Of a stretch of 64,000 nt of DNA, positions 10,479 through 19,282 are shown piece by piece. Source of the stretch: Bacillus sp. FJAT-49711. Its GTDB lineage: Bacteria; Bacillota; Bacilli; Bacillales; Bacillaceae_C. The position numbers and the translations under genes were made by a program. Position 1 is the stretch's first letter, and every line of letters starts with the position of its first letter. The stretch covers positions 24,091 through 88,090 of the forward strand of contig NZ_JAGYPL010000008.1 in assembly GCF_018343715.1 (NCBI RefSeq), given 5' to 3'. The notes beneath the pieces were generated by a model that saw only the letters and a list, made by a program, of their open reading frames with translations, was not told the origin of the DNA and ran no database searches.

Positions 10479-11119
10479 GAAAAGCGCAAGCGCCTGTTTA
10501 TCGACGTACGAACTACAATAACTTCGAACAAGATAAAGGAAACACGATAAGCCGATAGGCGAATCGATGTTGACTTATCGTAAGGAGAAATTATGTAGTT
10601 CGCTAGTCGATAGGCGCTGCAGCTAGACATTAGAAAAGCGGAAGCGTCTGTTTATCGACGTACGAACTACAATAACTTCGAACAAGATAAAAGAAACACG
10701 ATAAGCCGATAGGCGAATCGATGTTGACTTATCGTAAGGAGAAATTATGTAGTTCGCTAGTCGATAGGCGCTGCAGCTAGACATTAGAAAAGCGCAAGCG
10801 CCTGTTTATCGACGTACGAACTACAATAACTTCGAACAAGATAAAGGAAACACGATAAGCCGATAGGCGAATCGATGTTGACTTATCGTAAGGAGAAATT
10901 ATGTAGTTCGCTAGGCGATAGGCGCTGGAGCTAGACATTAGAAAAGCGCAAGCGCCTGTTTATCGACGTACGAACTACAATAACTTCGAACAAGATAAAG
11001 GAAACACGATGAGCCGATAGGCGAATCGATGTTGACTTATCGTAGGGAGAAATTATGTAGTTCGCTAGGCGATAGGCGCTGCAGCTAGACATTAGAAAAG
11101 CGCAAGCGCCTGTTTATTA
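10479..11119. repeat. Tandem array: four 154-bp units plus a partial fifth
   Basis: Units start at 10479, 10633, 10787 and 10941, exactly 154 bp apart. A fifth starts at 11095 and stops after about 25 bases. Units differ by only a few bases, for example GTCGATAGG against GGCGATAGG near the end. Each unit folds back: its start (GCGCCTGTTTATCGAC... CGAACTAC) pairs with its end (GTAGTTCG...GTCGATAGGCGC), and ATAAG/CTTAT pair inside. The unit matches the single dispersed copies elsewhere in the window. No credible gene lies in it, and there are no unique spacers, so it is not a CRISPR. Confidence 0.92.
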
Positions 11120-11261
11120 AATTAAAAAGTCCAAGACCCGAATTTCTATATAAAGAACACTGTGAATTGGATAGGACTAATAGATCTAGACTAAGAATAA
11201 GAAACTTGCTAGGGAAAGTGATTTTTTCCAAAAGTGGAAATAATATTTGAGGAAAAAGGCA

Positions 11262-11294
11262 AATAAAAAGAGCCTTACTTATGCAGCAGGCTCT
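11262..11294 (-). terminator. Terminator of spoVG
   Basis: AGAGCCT and AGGCTCT form the stem base of a minus-strand hairpin followed by TTTTTATTTG, 15 bases past the spoVG stop. Confidence 0.78.
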
Positions 11295-11309
11295 CGTTGT
11301 ATTTCTATT

Positions 11310-11603
11310 TCATGAAGCACCGGCTTCTTCTAATTCCGGTTCTTCGACTTCTCCCAAACGATGGTATTCTGCCAATACGACATCCTGGATTTTGCTCCTT
11401 GTGTTGGAGTTTATTGGATGAGCAATATCGCGAAATTCTCCGTCCGGAGTGCGTTTGCTTGGCATCGCCACGAATAGACCGTTGTTACCGTCTATAACAC
11501 GAATATCGTGGACGACAAATTCATTATCTAGGGTAATTGAAGCAATCGCTCTCATTCTACCCTCTGTGTTGACGCGGCGTAGTCTCACATCTGTTACTTC
11601 CAT
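11310..11603 (-). CDS. spoVG: SpoVG, RNA/DNA-binding regulator
   Basis: SpoVG is a small nucleic-acid-binding regulator that affects asymmetric septation and, in other Firmicutes, virulence and capsule genes. From the ATG at 11603 it has 97 residues as in B. subtilis, starting [10 protein letters not shown] and containing the conserved [15 protein letters not shown] segment. AAGGTGGTG precedes the start; an upstream GTG four codons away is less likely. The tail is acidic. A sigma-H promoter with an AT-rich box lies upstream and a terminator downstream, so it is a single-gene unit. Confidence 0.97.
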   Translation of the reverse strand: MEVTDVRLRRVNTEGRMRAIASITLDNEFVVHDIRVIDGNNGLFVAMPSKRTPDGEFRDIAHPINSNTRSKIQDVVLAEYHRLGEVEEPELEEAGAS

Positions 11604-11646
11604 TGTGCTCACCACCTTCTCCTGCTAGATAGAACCATAATTATGT

Positions 11647-11671
11647 ATTCAACACAGATTGGAATTTTCCT
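11647..11671 (-). promoter_or_regulatory. Sigma-H promoter of spoVG with AT-rich upstream box
   Basis: The minus strand has AGGAAAA (11671-11665), 14 bases, then GAAT (11650-11647), the same spacing as the B. subtilis spoVG promoter (AGGATTT-N14-GAAT). Directly upstream, 11672-11730 is nearly all A and T, matching the AT-box where AbrB acts in B. subtilis. Confidence 0.72.
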
Positions 11672-11756
11672 TCTTTAATTGTAAAATTTTTTTAAATATT
11701 TATAATATGCAGTTTCAATATTCATAATATTTGTAAGCGTTTTAGTTTCTACGCGT

Positions 11757-11778
11757 TTTTGGCCATTATTGGCCAAAA
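11757..11778 (-). terminator. Probable terminator of ridA
   Basis: TTTTGGCCA and TGGCCAAAA form a 9-bp perfect stem with a 4-nt loop shortly after the ridA stop. The U-rich run is supplied only by the stem, so it is modest evidence. Confidence 0.5.
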
Positions 11779-11789
11779 CTTAAATTAAG

Positions 11790-12164
11790 TTACTTTACAA
11801 GTGCAATGACTTCAATTTCAAGTAATACATCTTTTGGCAATCGTGCAACTTCCACGCATGAACGTGCAGGTTTGTGAACGGAAAAATATTCACCATACAC
11901 TTCATTAATTGTGGCAAAGTCATCCATATTTTTTATAAAAACCGTTGCTTTTACAACAGTCTCAAAGGAAGCCTCTGCTTCTTCCAACACTGCTTGAAGG
12001 TTTTGAAAAACTTGATGAGTTTGTTCGACAACGCCTCCTGAAACAATGGTTCCTTCTGGCGTTAAAGGAATTTGTCCAGAACTATAAAACATATTGTTAA
12101 CAATGATTCCTTGTGAGTATGGACCAATTGCAGCTGGTGCTTTGTCTGTCGATACATAATGCAT
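11790..12164 (-). CDS. ridA: RidA/YabJ reactive enamine deaminase
   Basis: RidA hydrolyses reactive 2-aminoacrylate-type enamines and imines made by PLP enzymes; in B. subtilis YabJ is encoded with purR. The 124-residue product from [12 protein letters not shown] has the family landmarks IGPYSQGI near residue 14, SGQIPL near 30 and the C-terminal [11 protein letters not shown] with the key arginine. GGAGAGATTGAT precedes the ATG. The gap to purR is about 30 bases, so they form an operon. Confidence 0.96.
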   Translation of the reverse strand: MHYVSTDKAPAAIGPYSQGIIVNNMFYSSGQIPLTPEGTIVSGGVVEQTHQVFQNLQAVLEEAEASFETVVKATVFIKNMDDFATINEVYGEYFSVHKPARSCVEVARLPKDVLLEIEVIALVK

Positions 12165-12195
12165 ATCAATCTCTCCTTTTTTCAATTTTGATTTC

Positions 12196-13029
12196 TTACA
12201 AAAAATCTGCCTGAACAGTAAAATAATTTCCGGGTGAAACGTTGATCTGTCTTTCTTTCACATTTACATCCGTCAGTTTAATAAGAGAAATATAGTCGTC
12301 CACTAATCGTTCTTCCTCAAACTCCGATTCCACTAATACCGCAGTCCCAGCAACAATCGCATTAAATTCTGCTAGAAGGTTTACCATTCCATTGATTGTG
12401 CCTCCTGCTTTCATAAAATCGTCCACAATCAACACTTTCGCTCCTTCTTTTAGACTTCGTTTAGAAAGAGACATCATTTGTAGGCGTTTGGATGAACCAG
12501 ACACATAATTAATGCTTACCGTTGATCCTTCTGTTACGATACTATCACGCCTAACGACGATAAAAGGAACATTCAAATGATGGGCAACTGTTTGCGCAAT
12601 GGGAATTCCTTTCGTTGCTACAGTCATAATCACATCAATATCCCGATCAGAAACGGCAGAAGCTAGATGCTTGCCTACTTCATTTAATATTTGCGAGTCT
12701 CCCAACAAATCCGTCATGAATAGGTAACCACCCGGAAGTAAACGATCTGGGTCTGCAATTAATTGGCATAAACGATTAATAAATTCTTCTGCATGATCTT
12801 TTTTTACCTTTGGAATATATTTTACTCCTCCGGCAGCCCCTGGAAGGGTTTGCAAAGTGCCAATCCCTTGACTTTCAAATGTATCTTTTATGATGACTAA
12901 ATCCTCACTAATTGACGATTTGGCTGAATGATAGCATTGTGAAAAATAAGTCAACGAAACAAGCTCCCGCGGATGATTCATTAAATAATGAGTCATATCT
13001 ACGAGACGCTCGCTACGGCGAAATTTCAT
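12196..13029 (-). CDS. purR: Purine operon repressor PurR
   Basis: PurR represses purine synthesis and transport genes; PRPP counteracts it. Residues 1-75 are the winged-helix DNA-binding domain, starting [11 protein letters not shown]. The remainder is a phosphoribosyltransferase-like effector domain with the PRPP motif [12 protein letters not shown] near residue 205. The 277-residue length is slightly below the 285 of B. subtilis, the difference being at the C-terminus. GGAGGTAAAAAG precedes the ATG. It leads the purR-ridA pair and is followed upstream by ispE in the standard order. Confidence 0.97.
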   Translation of the reverse strand: MKFRRSERLVDMTHYLMNHPRELVSLTYFSQCYHSAKSSISEDLVIIKDTFESQGIGTLQTLPGAAGGVKYIPKVKKDHAEEFINRLCQLIADPDRLLPGGYLFMTDLLGDSQILNEVGKHLASAVSDRDIDVIMTVATKGIPIAQTVAHHLNVPFIVVRRDSIVTEGSTVSINYVSGSSKRLQMMSLSKRSLKEGAKVLIVDDFMKAGGTINGMVNLLAEFNAIVAGTAVLVESEFEEERLVDDYISLIKLTDVNVKERQINVSPGNYFTVQADFL

Positions 13030-13133
13030 CTTTTTACCTCCTAAATAACCTAAATGCGAATATTATTATTGTAAATATACATGATTGTACGTATATTAGC
13101 AAGGTTCAGGAGGATTTCCAGATGAAAAACCCC

Positions 13134-13988
13134 TTAATCGCCCAACATTCTTACAGCAAATACTTGATCGCAAAATCCTCGGAGCCCATTATAAATTCTT
13201 TGCAAACGAGAATCATGTTGGACGAGCCCAAATACTGTCGGCCCGCTGCCACTCATTAATACAGCATCTGCACCAAACTTCTCCATCTGTTCCTTAATAT
13301 GAAGCACCTCAGGATACATCTGCAATGTAACGTCTTCTAGGGCATTTCCTAAATGGCGGCATACTTCTTCATATTGGCCGTTTTTTATAGCACTCACCAT
13401 TGCTTCTGTATTTGGATGATCAATATTATCTAATTTAACATTTCGATATACATCTGCTGTCGAAACACCTATAGTTGGTTTTGCTAAAATGACCCAAGAA
13501 TTCGGAGGTGCCGGCAGTTTCGTAATTTTTTCTCCTCTTCCACGAGCCAAAGCTGTCCCCCCATAGACACAAAAGGCAACATCAGAGCCAATTTCCGATC
13601 CAATTTCAGCCAATTCAGCCATAGATAAGTTTAGCTTCCACAAAATATTTAGTCCCCGTAAAGTGGCAGCTGCATCACTGCTTCCACCAGCAAGCCCTGC
13701 CGCAACTGGGATAATTTTATCGATAGAAATCGTAACCCCTTGGTGGATATTAAATTTTTCTTTCAAAAGCCTCGCCGCTTGAAAAGCGAGGTTTCGCTGA
13801 TCATCGGGTACAAAACGGCTATGCGATATAATAACGATTTGACTATCATCCCTATTTTCAAGTTCGATTCTGTCAGCTAAATCGATAGTCGTCATGACCA
13901 TTTCCACTTCATGATAGCCATCCGTTCTTTTGCCAAGTACATCCAGTGTTAAATTAATTTTGGCTGGGGCTTTCATTAACAGTCTCAT
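13134..13988 (-). CDS. ispE: 4-diphosphocytidyl-2-C-methyl-D-erythritol kinase
   Basis: IspE phosphorylates CDP-methylerythritol in the non-mevalonate isoprenoid pathway. This is a GHMP kinase of 284 residues: [12 protein letters not shown] at the N-terminus, the ATP loop [17 protein letters not shown] near residue 95 and the C-terminal SGSGPTVFG near 245. AGGTGATGAC precedes the ATG. In B. subtilis sspF is the next gene upstream; here a germinant receptor operon lies in between. Confidence 0.97.
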   Translation of the reverse strand: MRLLMKAPAKINLTLDVLGKRTDGYHEVEMVMTTIDLADRIELENRDDSQIVIISHSRFVPDDQRNLAFQAARLLKEKFNIHQGVTISIDKIIPVAAGLAGGSSDAAATLRGLNILWKLNLSMAELAEIGSEIGSDVAFCVYGGTALARGRGEKITKLPAPPNSWVILAKPTIGVSTADVYRNVKLDNIDHPNTEAMVSAIKNGQYEEVCRHLGNALEDVTLQMYPEVLHIKEQMEKFGADAVLMSGSGPTVFGLVQHDSRLQRIYNGLRGFCDQVFAVRMLGD

Positions 13989-14054
13989 GTCATCACCTGC
14001 TTGTCTCTCCGTTTTTTCACTTTTTTCATTTTAACATGAAATGGAATAAACACA

Positions 14055-14112
14055 TAAGAAAAGCTGAAGTTTCCCAGTAGATAGGTGCTGAAGCCAGGGA
14101 AAGACATAGATG
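14055..14112. repeat. Fragment of the dispersed palindromic repeat
   Basis: GAAAAGCTGAAG, GTAGATAGGTGCTGAAGCCAG and similar pieces match the start and end of the palindromic family with the middle deleted. The rest of the gap from ispE to 14204 shows nothing. Confidence 0.35.
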
Positions 14113-14203
14113 AAAAGGAAATTCGCAGATCGATGATTGAAGATACTTTCCCATATTGTGGCCTTCTTTATTTCAAATCTCTGGAACTACTCTCCCAAAT
14201 TGA

Positions 14204-14365
14204 TCACTTTAAATAAAACATAATAGACAAGACAGGGAAACACATCGCCATCAATACAATGACAGCACCTGCAAATTTATTATTCTCATCTTTCCATACT
14301 AATCGGGCATACTTAATCGTATGGAAAGATAAGTAAAGTGAAAATCCGATTAAAAGAAACCCCAA
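14204..14365 (-). CDS. Small two-helix membrane protein, likely germinant receptor D subunit
   Basis: This 53-residue frame lies directly after the gerC-type gene. It begins at TTG 14365, 8 bases after AAGGAG; a GTG at 14374 overlapping the previous stop is an alternative. It has a hydrophobic helix at residues 1-19, a short charged loop (RLVWKDENNK) and a second helix at 33-52. Small two-helix 'D' proteins are known in or next to gerA-family operons of Bacillus (for example gerKD and B. megaterium gerUD) and modulate germination. Size, topology and position fit that; I could not verify sequence homology. It is too short for most gene callers. Confidence 0.7.
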   Translation of the reverse strand: MGFLLIGFSLYLSFHTIKYARLVWKDENNKFAGAVIVLMAMCFPVLSIMFYLK

Positions 14366-14370
14366 CCCAC

Positions 14371-15603
14371 TCACTCCTTCTTTGACTTAATAATGTCAGC
14401 AGGCTTTAATTGTTCACCGAAGCTCTCAATAATCACATCATAATTTACTTCTACATCGGCAGTTTGATACTTTTTTTCCCAATTGTAATTTTGATAATCC
14501 TTCATGGTCCAAAATGTTCGCCGCGCCTCCAGATACCATAAAAAAGGTTCACCTTTAAACTCACTTTGTGTTCTTTTAATAAAGTCCGTCGTTTCTTTTT
14601 CTAAACTTTCTTTTATTGATTTGTTAAGCTTCTCTTGATTTGTTAAGTTCGTTGCGTAATTTGTCAAACTAGGGTTTGAAAAAACTTGAAGTCTTATCGG
14701 GACGATCACTTTAACTTCCGCGGGCGATTTTTTTGTATTTATTTTCACTTTCGTATTCCTTGGTTTTGTCATACGCAATGTAATTCGATACTGATCATCT
14801 ACAGGATCAGGAAAGGATTCAATAAATATATGACCCGAAGCTTTATTTCTAAGAAGCAAGGCGAGTCTTGTTTCCAAACCTGTTAAGGAACCAATCATTT
14901 TCCCGTTTTTAAAAACAGCAGATCCAATCATCTGAACGGGGTCTCCAGAGTTCTGGGGAACTTGTCCTGCCTCATAGTCTAATTCATTTTTTCTTATGAC
15001 TTCGCTTTTTTCTGCGGTTGCGTAGATGGATAAAAAAAGTTCTCCTGACAAGCGTTGAAAATAACGATTTAAATTGGAATAAGGTGCAAAGCCGGTGTCC
15101 TGCCAACGCTGTTGCATAAATGCATAAAATTTATGTGGACGCGTCTCTAACTTTGGCTTATTAGAGTGGATAAATTCACTCGCCCTTTCTTTGCTAATGA
15201 TTAAGTTTGTCTCTCTTCTTATTTCAGGGTCCACAATAGAAGAGGCGATAATATGATGAAATAGATTTGTCTTCGCTAACTCTTCACCGATGATAATAGT
15301 TCGTAAATGTCCAAAGTTTAGGTTCCTTGGAACAACACTGTTTGCCAGCTCTTTAGCTGATAAAATATCTGATGCCGTAAACGAAATAATGTCACTTGCA
15401 GGTTCGTTTGGGGTTGTGCTGTTTGTCGTTGTGCCAACCTCGGGATTGGCAATTTGAAAAGTGACTTCAACGAGATGATCATCGGCTTTATCCAGGCCAA
15501 GGACAACCACATAAGCCTGCTGTTCCAATTCAGCTTTCCCAAAACATCCGGAAAGAAATAAATATGGAATTAAGCATAATAACATAAGTTTGAAAGCCTT
15601 CAT
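14371..15603 (-). CDS. GerC-family germinant receptor lipoprotein
   Basis: This is the C subunit of a GerA-type nutrient receptor in the spore inner membrane. The ATG at 15603 overlaps the stop of the B gene (ATGA), and I prefer it to upstream starts that would add 22 residues before the signal peptide. The signal peptide ends in the lipobox LSGC, so Cys18 or so is lipidated. The mature part (410 residues in all) has the GerC beginning AYVVVLGLDKADD, the GHLRTIIIGEELA segment and the C-terminal W-rich part. It is the third gene of the operon. Confidence 0.92.
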   Translation of the reverse strand: MKAFKLMLLCLIPYLFLSGCFGKAELEQQAYVVVLGLDKADDHLVEVTFQIANPEVGTTTNSTTPNEPASDIISFTASDILSAKELANSVVPRNLNFGHLRTIIIGEELAKTNLFHHIIASSIVDPEIRRETNLIISKERASEFIHSNKPKLETRPHKFYAFMQQRWQDTGFAPYSNLNRYFQRLSGELFLSIYATAEKSEVIRKNELDYEAGQVPQNSGDPVQMIGSAVFKNGKMIGSLTGLETRLALLLRNKASGHIFIESFPDPVDDQYRITLRMTKPRNTKVKINTKKSPAEVKVIVPIRLQVFSNPSLTNYATNLTNQEKLNKSIKESLEKETTDFIKRTQSEFKGEPFLWYLEARRTFWTMKDYQNYNWEKKYQTADVEVNYDVIIESFGEQLKPADIIKSKKE

Positions 15604-16691
15604 TTTTTCAGCCGCCCTCTGCACCAGTCTGCCATCCATAAACAGATGGGAAGTGAAATCAATAACCATGAACTGTAGACAATTAATATTTCTCTATACT
15701 TTGTAACGTGAAAAATATTATCCTCCTGCATACCTAGCAACAGAGCAAGTCCGGCAAAAGGTAATAAAAGCGGTTCAAATTTCTCCAATTGTAGGGCCCT
15801 AGAAAAAAAGTAGGCTGATATATATAACGAAAGAGCAAAGTGAATATTGGCAGAAATGACCCACATTCCTAAATATAATGCTTCAATATGCGTGATAATT
15901 TCTCCTATGGATGCCATTCGAGTCAATTGCTGATAAGGGTATGCGATATTGACGATTTCGGGATAATCAAACACCATGACATAAATAGCAAGGAATCCGG
16001 CGAGTGTTACACAGCAAGTCGCTAGACCTAAAAAAGAAGCTCGCCGAAATGATTCATAAGAGCGAACAAAAGGAAATAAAGCGGTTAATAGAATCATGTT
16101 TCCATAAATAGAACTTTGACTAATGCTTCCTTTGATCACTTCCTGAAAGCCTGACCCTGCTATCGGAAATATCCGAAGCCATTCCACTTCTTGCAAAACA
16201 GAGAGAATGAGAAAAATTAATATAATGTATATGGTAGGAACGATAAACCAAGCTGCCCTTCCTATTGCCTCCAATCCACGTTTGGCAATTAAATAACTGC
16301 TTATGACAAGCAAGAGGAACAAAAGTAGAAGAACAGGCGCCTTTGGATAAAACATTACGTTAACAATATCGATATAACTTCGGCTGTTAGTAGACGTGCC
16401 GCCAAACGCAATCAAAAACAAGAGAAAGCAGAAAAATCCTCCAATATACTTTCCAAATAACTGGGATAAAAGCTCTATTAATCCTTTTCCATGTTTTTTC
16501 ATTAACCATAATAAGAGAGAAAAAGGGCCTGCGATTACAAAAAGGGAGAAAATTGGCATCATCCATGCGGCATTTCCCCCCGTATCGAAAAGAATACTCG
16601 GCGCGGTATCTGTCGCCTTGATTGCAATTGAGAAAACAACAATTGAAAAAAACTCTCTTGTGCCTACTTTTCCATCGGCCGCTTTCATCAT
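15600..16691 (-). CDS. GerB-family germinant receptor, APC-type permease subunit
   Basis: The B subunit is a ten-helix membrane protein related to amino acid/polyamine permeases and is thought to bind the germinant. The 363-residue product has about ten hydrophobic stretches and the family features FDTGGNAAWM near residue 37 and FPFVRSYE in the middle. It overlaps the A gene at its start (ATG at 16691 or the next ATG at 16688) and the C gene at its end, both by four bases, so translation is coupled. The germinant recognised cannot be read from the sequence. Confidence 0.93.
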   Translation of the reverse strand: MMKAADGKVGTREFFSIVVFSIAIKATDTAPSILFDTGGNAAWMMPIFSLFVIAGPFSLLLWLMKKHGKGLIELLSQLFGKYIGGFFCFLLFLIAFGGTSTNSRSYIDIVNVMFYPKAPVLLLLFLLLVISSYLIAKRGLEAIGRAAWFIVPTIYIILIFLILSVLQEVEWLRIFPIAGSGFQEVIKGSISQSSIYGNMILLTALFPFVRSYESFRRASFLGLATCCVTLAGFLAIYVMVFDYPEIVNIAYPYQQLTRMASIGEIITHIEALYLGMWVISANIHFALSLYISAYFFSRALQLEKFEPLLLPFAGLALLLGMQEDNIFHVTKYREILIVYSSWLLISLPICLWMADWCRGRLKK

Positions 16692-18232
16692 GACTCAGCA
16701 TTCCCCTCCGGTTTAGGTGCCCTTGCTCGGTCCTTCGGTGACATTGAATATGGACGCAGCCATTGTTTCCACACAGGCGGTCTTACAAGCATATCTTTTG
16801 ATGATGGAAAATGCGGCGACAGCGGTGCAAAAAATGGAACTCCGAATGATTTAATTGAAACGAAATAAGCGATAAAAAACCCTAAAAAGATCGACATACC
16901 GAAAAATCCTAAAAAGTTCGCAGTTATTAATAAAACAAAGCGCAGTATCCTCACAGCAATGTTTAAGCTTACGTCCGGAATCGTAAAGGAGGCTAGTCCA
17001 GTCACTGCTACTACAATGACAAGAGATGGGCTGACAATATTTGCCTCAACCGCAGCTTGTCCAAGAATTAAAGCACCTACAATACCGATAGTAGGTCCAA
17101 GTGTATTGGGAACACGCACCCCGGCCTCGCGCAAAATTTCAAAAGTAATTTCCATAATCAAAATCTCCATCATGACTGGAAAAGGCATCTTTTCTCTTGT
17201 CGCTGCGATGGCAAGCATCAAATCCGTGGGCAGCATCTCGGCGTGAAAAGTAGTTATAGCAATATAAAAAGCGGGAGTAAACAAAGCAATTAATAACGAA
17301 ATTAACCGAATAATTCGGATAAAGTTCCCATAGGGCATGCGTAAATATTGGTCTTCCACAGTATGAAACAATGACCAAAAAGTAACAGGCACAATTAGAA
17401 CATCAGGAGAGTTCTCCATTACTAAAATGATGTGGCCCTCCATAAGAAATGATGCGGCCCTATCAGGCCGTTCTGTCGTCAGCGTAGATGGAAGAAGGGA
17501 GGACGGTCTTTCCTCTATATGCTGCTCAAGCCTGGAAAGTGTCAAAACGGTATCAACTTTGATCTCCTGGATCCTGCTTTTTACTTTCTCCACGGTCTCA
17601 GAGTCAGCCAGCTCTTGCAAATACATAACCGATACTTCTTGGCGAGCTCTTTCGCCAATTGAAACGGTCTCCGTCATTAATTTCGGATCTCTAATCAAGT
17701 TTCTGATGAGGGAACGGTTTGTCGCAGCCGATTCAATGAATGATAGCTTCGGTCCCTTTATAACAGTCTCAGCATTTGCCTCTGTAATAGACCGTTTTTC
17801 AAAGCCCGTGGTTTCAACTGATATGACTGCATCTAATCCTTCAATGAGAATCACCGTATTGCCGTCTACCAAGTCTTTTACAGCATCTTGTTTGAATTTA
17901 ATTATTTTGGCACTTGTAATGGTTAAAATGCTTTTTAATATAACCGTGATGAATTCTGCCTCTTGTATAGGATCATCGGCTCTTTCCTCCAGCAACGGTT
18001 TTACAATATGTGTATCGATAAGATTTATATCCACCGTACCTTCAACAAAAAGAATCGTTGCATCCTTTTTGTAAAAAGGTAAGTGAAGATTCCGCAGCTT
18101 CAATGCATGATTGATAGGATAAGAAAACTCCATTTTTAACTTGTCTACGTTCATAAGCAAATCATTTGTGAAAAATTCCTTTTTATTTTGCTTATCCTGA
18201 ATAGGACTTGTTGTTTTTTTGAAAAAAGCCAT
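16688..18232 (-). CDS. GerA-family germinant receptor A subunit
   Basis: The A subunit (514 residues from the ATG at 18232, with GGAGG 8 bases upstream) has a soluble N-terminal domain of about 250 residues followed by several membrane helices and a short charged tail. Diagnostic stretches are LLPSTLTTERPD near 260, FYIAITTFH near 335 and the P-rich SPHFPSS region near 480. GerA-family A subunits were recently described as nutrient-gated ion channels. It opens the A-B-C-D operon inserted between sspF and ispE; a gerA operon is not found here in B. subtilis. No promoter was found that I trust. Confidence 0.93.
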   Translation of the reverse strand: MAFFKKTTSPIQDKQNKKEFFTNDLLMNVDKLKMEFSYPINHALKLRNLHLPFYKKDATILFVEGTVDINLIDTHIVKPLLEERADDPIQEAEFITVILKSILTITSAKIIKFKQDAVKDLVDGNTVILIEGLDAVISVETTGFEKRSITEANAETVIKGPKLSFIESAATNRSLIRNLIRDPKLMTETVSIGERARQEVSVMYLQELADSETVEKVKSRIQEIKVDTVLTLSRLEQHIEERPSSLLPSTLTTERPDRAASFLMEGHIILVMENSPDVLIVPVTFWSLFHTVEDQYLRMPYGNFIRIIRLISLLIALFTPAFYIAITTFHAEMLPTDLMLAIAATREKMPFPVMMEILIMEITFEILREAGVRVPNTLGPTIGIVGALILGQAAVEANIVSPSLVIVVAVTGLASFTIPDVSLNIAVRILRFVLLITANFLGFFGMSIFLGFFIAYFVSIKSFGVPFFAPLSPHFPSSKDMLVRPPVWKQWLRPYSMSPKDRARAPKPEGNAES

Positions 18233-18439
18233 GATGACAACCTCCATCTACATCTATTGTCATTTTTTGCTTTAATACTAAATTCATACACTCTTTAATA
18301 AGAAATGGTGAGTTGAGAGCGCACAACATCCGTTATAACACATATAGTGGGTCTGTAAGGAGAATCTGGCTTTCTTAGGAGTAAGTTTTCGAGGCGATAG
18401 GTGGATAAAGCTGGACAGCTAAAATATAAATTCAAAATA

Positions 18440-18466
18440 CAAAAAAACCGAAGCAAATGCTTCGGC
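18440..18466 (-). terminator. Terminator of sspF
   Basis: CCGAAGCA and TGCTTCGG form an 8-bp stem with a two-base centre; the minus strand continues TTTTTTTGTATT. A degraded piece of the palindromic repeat lies just beyond (18375-18420). Confidence 0.82.
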
Positions 18467-18508
18467 TGCGGGTAATCGAATATCTATAGGCTGTTGAATA
18501 TCTCATTG

Positions 18509-18685
18509 TCATTGTTTATTGGCAAGCTGCTGCTCAGCTATTTCGATGGCACGTTTAACCATATTTCCTGCGTCTCGGGCTTTTATGCCGCCCCATCCCT
18601 CTTCCTGGACAACATCATAGAATCCTAGCTCTTTTGCTAGTTCCACTTTCAACTGATCTGACATGATTCCTCTTCTTCGACCCAA
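18509..18685 (-). CDS. sspF: Alpha/beta-type small acid-soluble spore protein SspF
   Basis: This short gene encodes a 58-residue DNA-binding spore protein. It starts with TTG at 18685 ([11 protein letters not shown]), with AAGGGGG 7 bases upstream; the GRRRG start matches B. subtilis SspF. An inner ATG (18664) would lack that basic start and a good ribosome-binding site. It has the SASP segments [11 protein letters not shown] and [13 protein letters not shown]. SspF is made in the forespore under sigma-G; upstream, CACACTA resembles a sigma-G -10 box but the -35 is weak. A terminator follows. It lies after veg as in B. subtilis. Confidence 0.93.
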   Translation of the reverse strand: MGRRRGIMSDQLKVELAKELGFYDVVQEEGWGGIKARDAGNMVKRAIEIAEQQLANKQ

Positions 18686-18767
18686 GAAAATTCCCCCTTA
18701 TACCCGCTTTTATAGTGTGGGCAAAAGGGCATTATTTATAAAGTTAAATCTTACCTTAATAATTTCC

Positions 18768-18805
18768 AAAAAAAACAGCAGTAAACAATTTATGTTTACT
18801 GCTGT
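18768..18805 (-). terminator. Terminator of veg
   Basis: A 13-bp perfect stem (ACAGCAGTAAACA with its complement) around 5 bases is followed on the minus strand by TTTTTTTTGG. Its upstream arm includes the veg stop. Confidence 0.9.
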
Positions 18806-19065
18806 CCCAGCGCTAGACTTCCTGCTGTATCTTCAAAAAATGTAAGTTCAACCGTTTCAGTAAGTACATCTGCATAGCTGTAGGAAACACGCTCAAATGC
18901 ATTTTCCTCTTGGTCTAATTCGATGACAAAAACCGATGGATAAGTTTCTGCCAAAACCCCAGAACGTTCAATGGTTTTCCTGCGGCCTCCATTGGCTTTT
19001 AACATTAATCTTTTACCCAAGTTTGAATCAAGGGATTTTTTAATGCTTGCTAATGTTTTTGGCAT
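18796..19065 (-). CDS. veg: Veg protein, biofilm-related regulator
   Basis: Veg is a small, highly expressed protein that in B. subtilis stimulates biofilm formation by counteracting SinR. From [12 protein letters not shown] at 19065 it has 89 residues, nearly identical in its middle ([20 protein letters not shown]) to other Veg proteins, with a short extra C-terminal tail. An upstream frame start five codons earlier is less likely because Veg proteins start at MPKTL. A near-consensus sigma-A promoter stands just upstream and a strong terminator downstream. Confidence 0.96.
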   Translation of the reverse strand: MPKTLASIKKSLDSNLGKRLMLKANGGRRKTIERSGVLAETYPSVFVIELDQEENAFERVSYSYADVLTETVELTFFEDTAGSLALGQQ

Positions 19066-19088
19066 TTCGCTCCACCTCACTGATTTTA

Positions 19089-19117
19089 ATTATAGCACGG
19101 CGAACAATTATAGTCAA
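19089..19117 (-). promoter_or_regulatory. Strong sigma-A promoter of veg
   Basis: The minus strand reads TTGACT (19117-19112), 17 bases, TATAAT (19094-19089). The veg promoter is a classic strong promoter in B. subtilis. The -10 lies only about 24 bases before the ATG, so the leader is very short. Confidence 0.85.
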
Positions 19118-19248
19118 ATAAAATATTTATTTTATCAATCATTCCTGCCTATTGTCAATACTTTTTTATCTACAATTTTTTCTCATTTCCAACAATTTTT
19201 ATTATGTACTCATCTATAATTATTATGTATAGATGAGAAATTTCCTCA

Positions 19249-19282
19249 TGGAAAAAGCACTGGATAAGTTCTCCAATGCTTT
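19249..19282 (-). terminator. Terminator of yabG
   Basis: AAAGCA-TTGGA and TCCA-GTGCTTT pair with one mismatch around GAACTTA on the minus strand and are followed by TTTTTCC, at the yabG stop. Confidence 0.65.

Noticed and set aside
10479..11119. Possible CRISPR array
   Set aside because: The units are 154 bp, directly joined, with no unique spacers, and no cas genes are near.
17427..18074. Long open frame of 215 codons on the plus strand
   Set aside because: It lies wholly antisense to the gerA-family A subunit, whose protein is clearly conserved. The antisense frame has no family features and a serine-rich shadow composition.
18240..18340. Sigma-G promoter for the germinant receptor operon
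   Set aside because: TGAATT occurs, but no CATACTA-like -10 lies at the right distance, so I did not annotate it.
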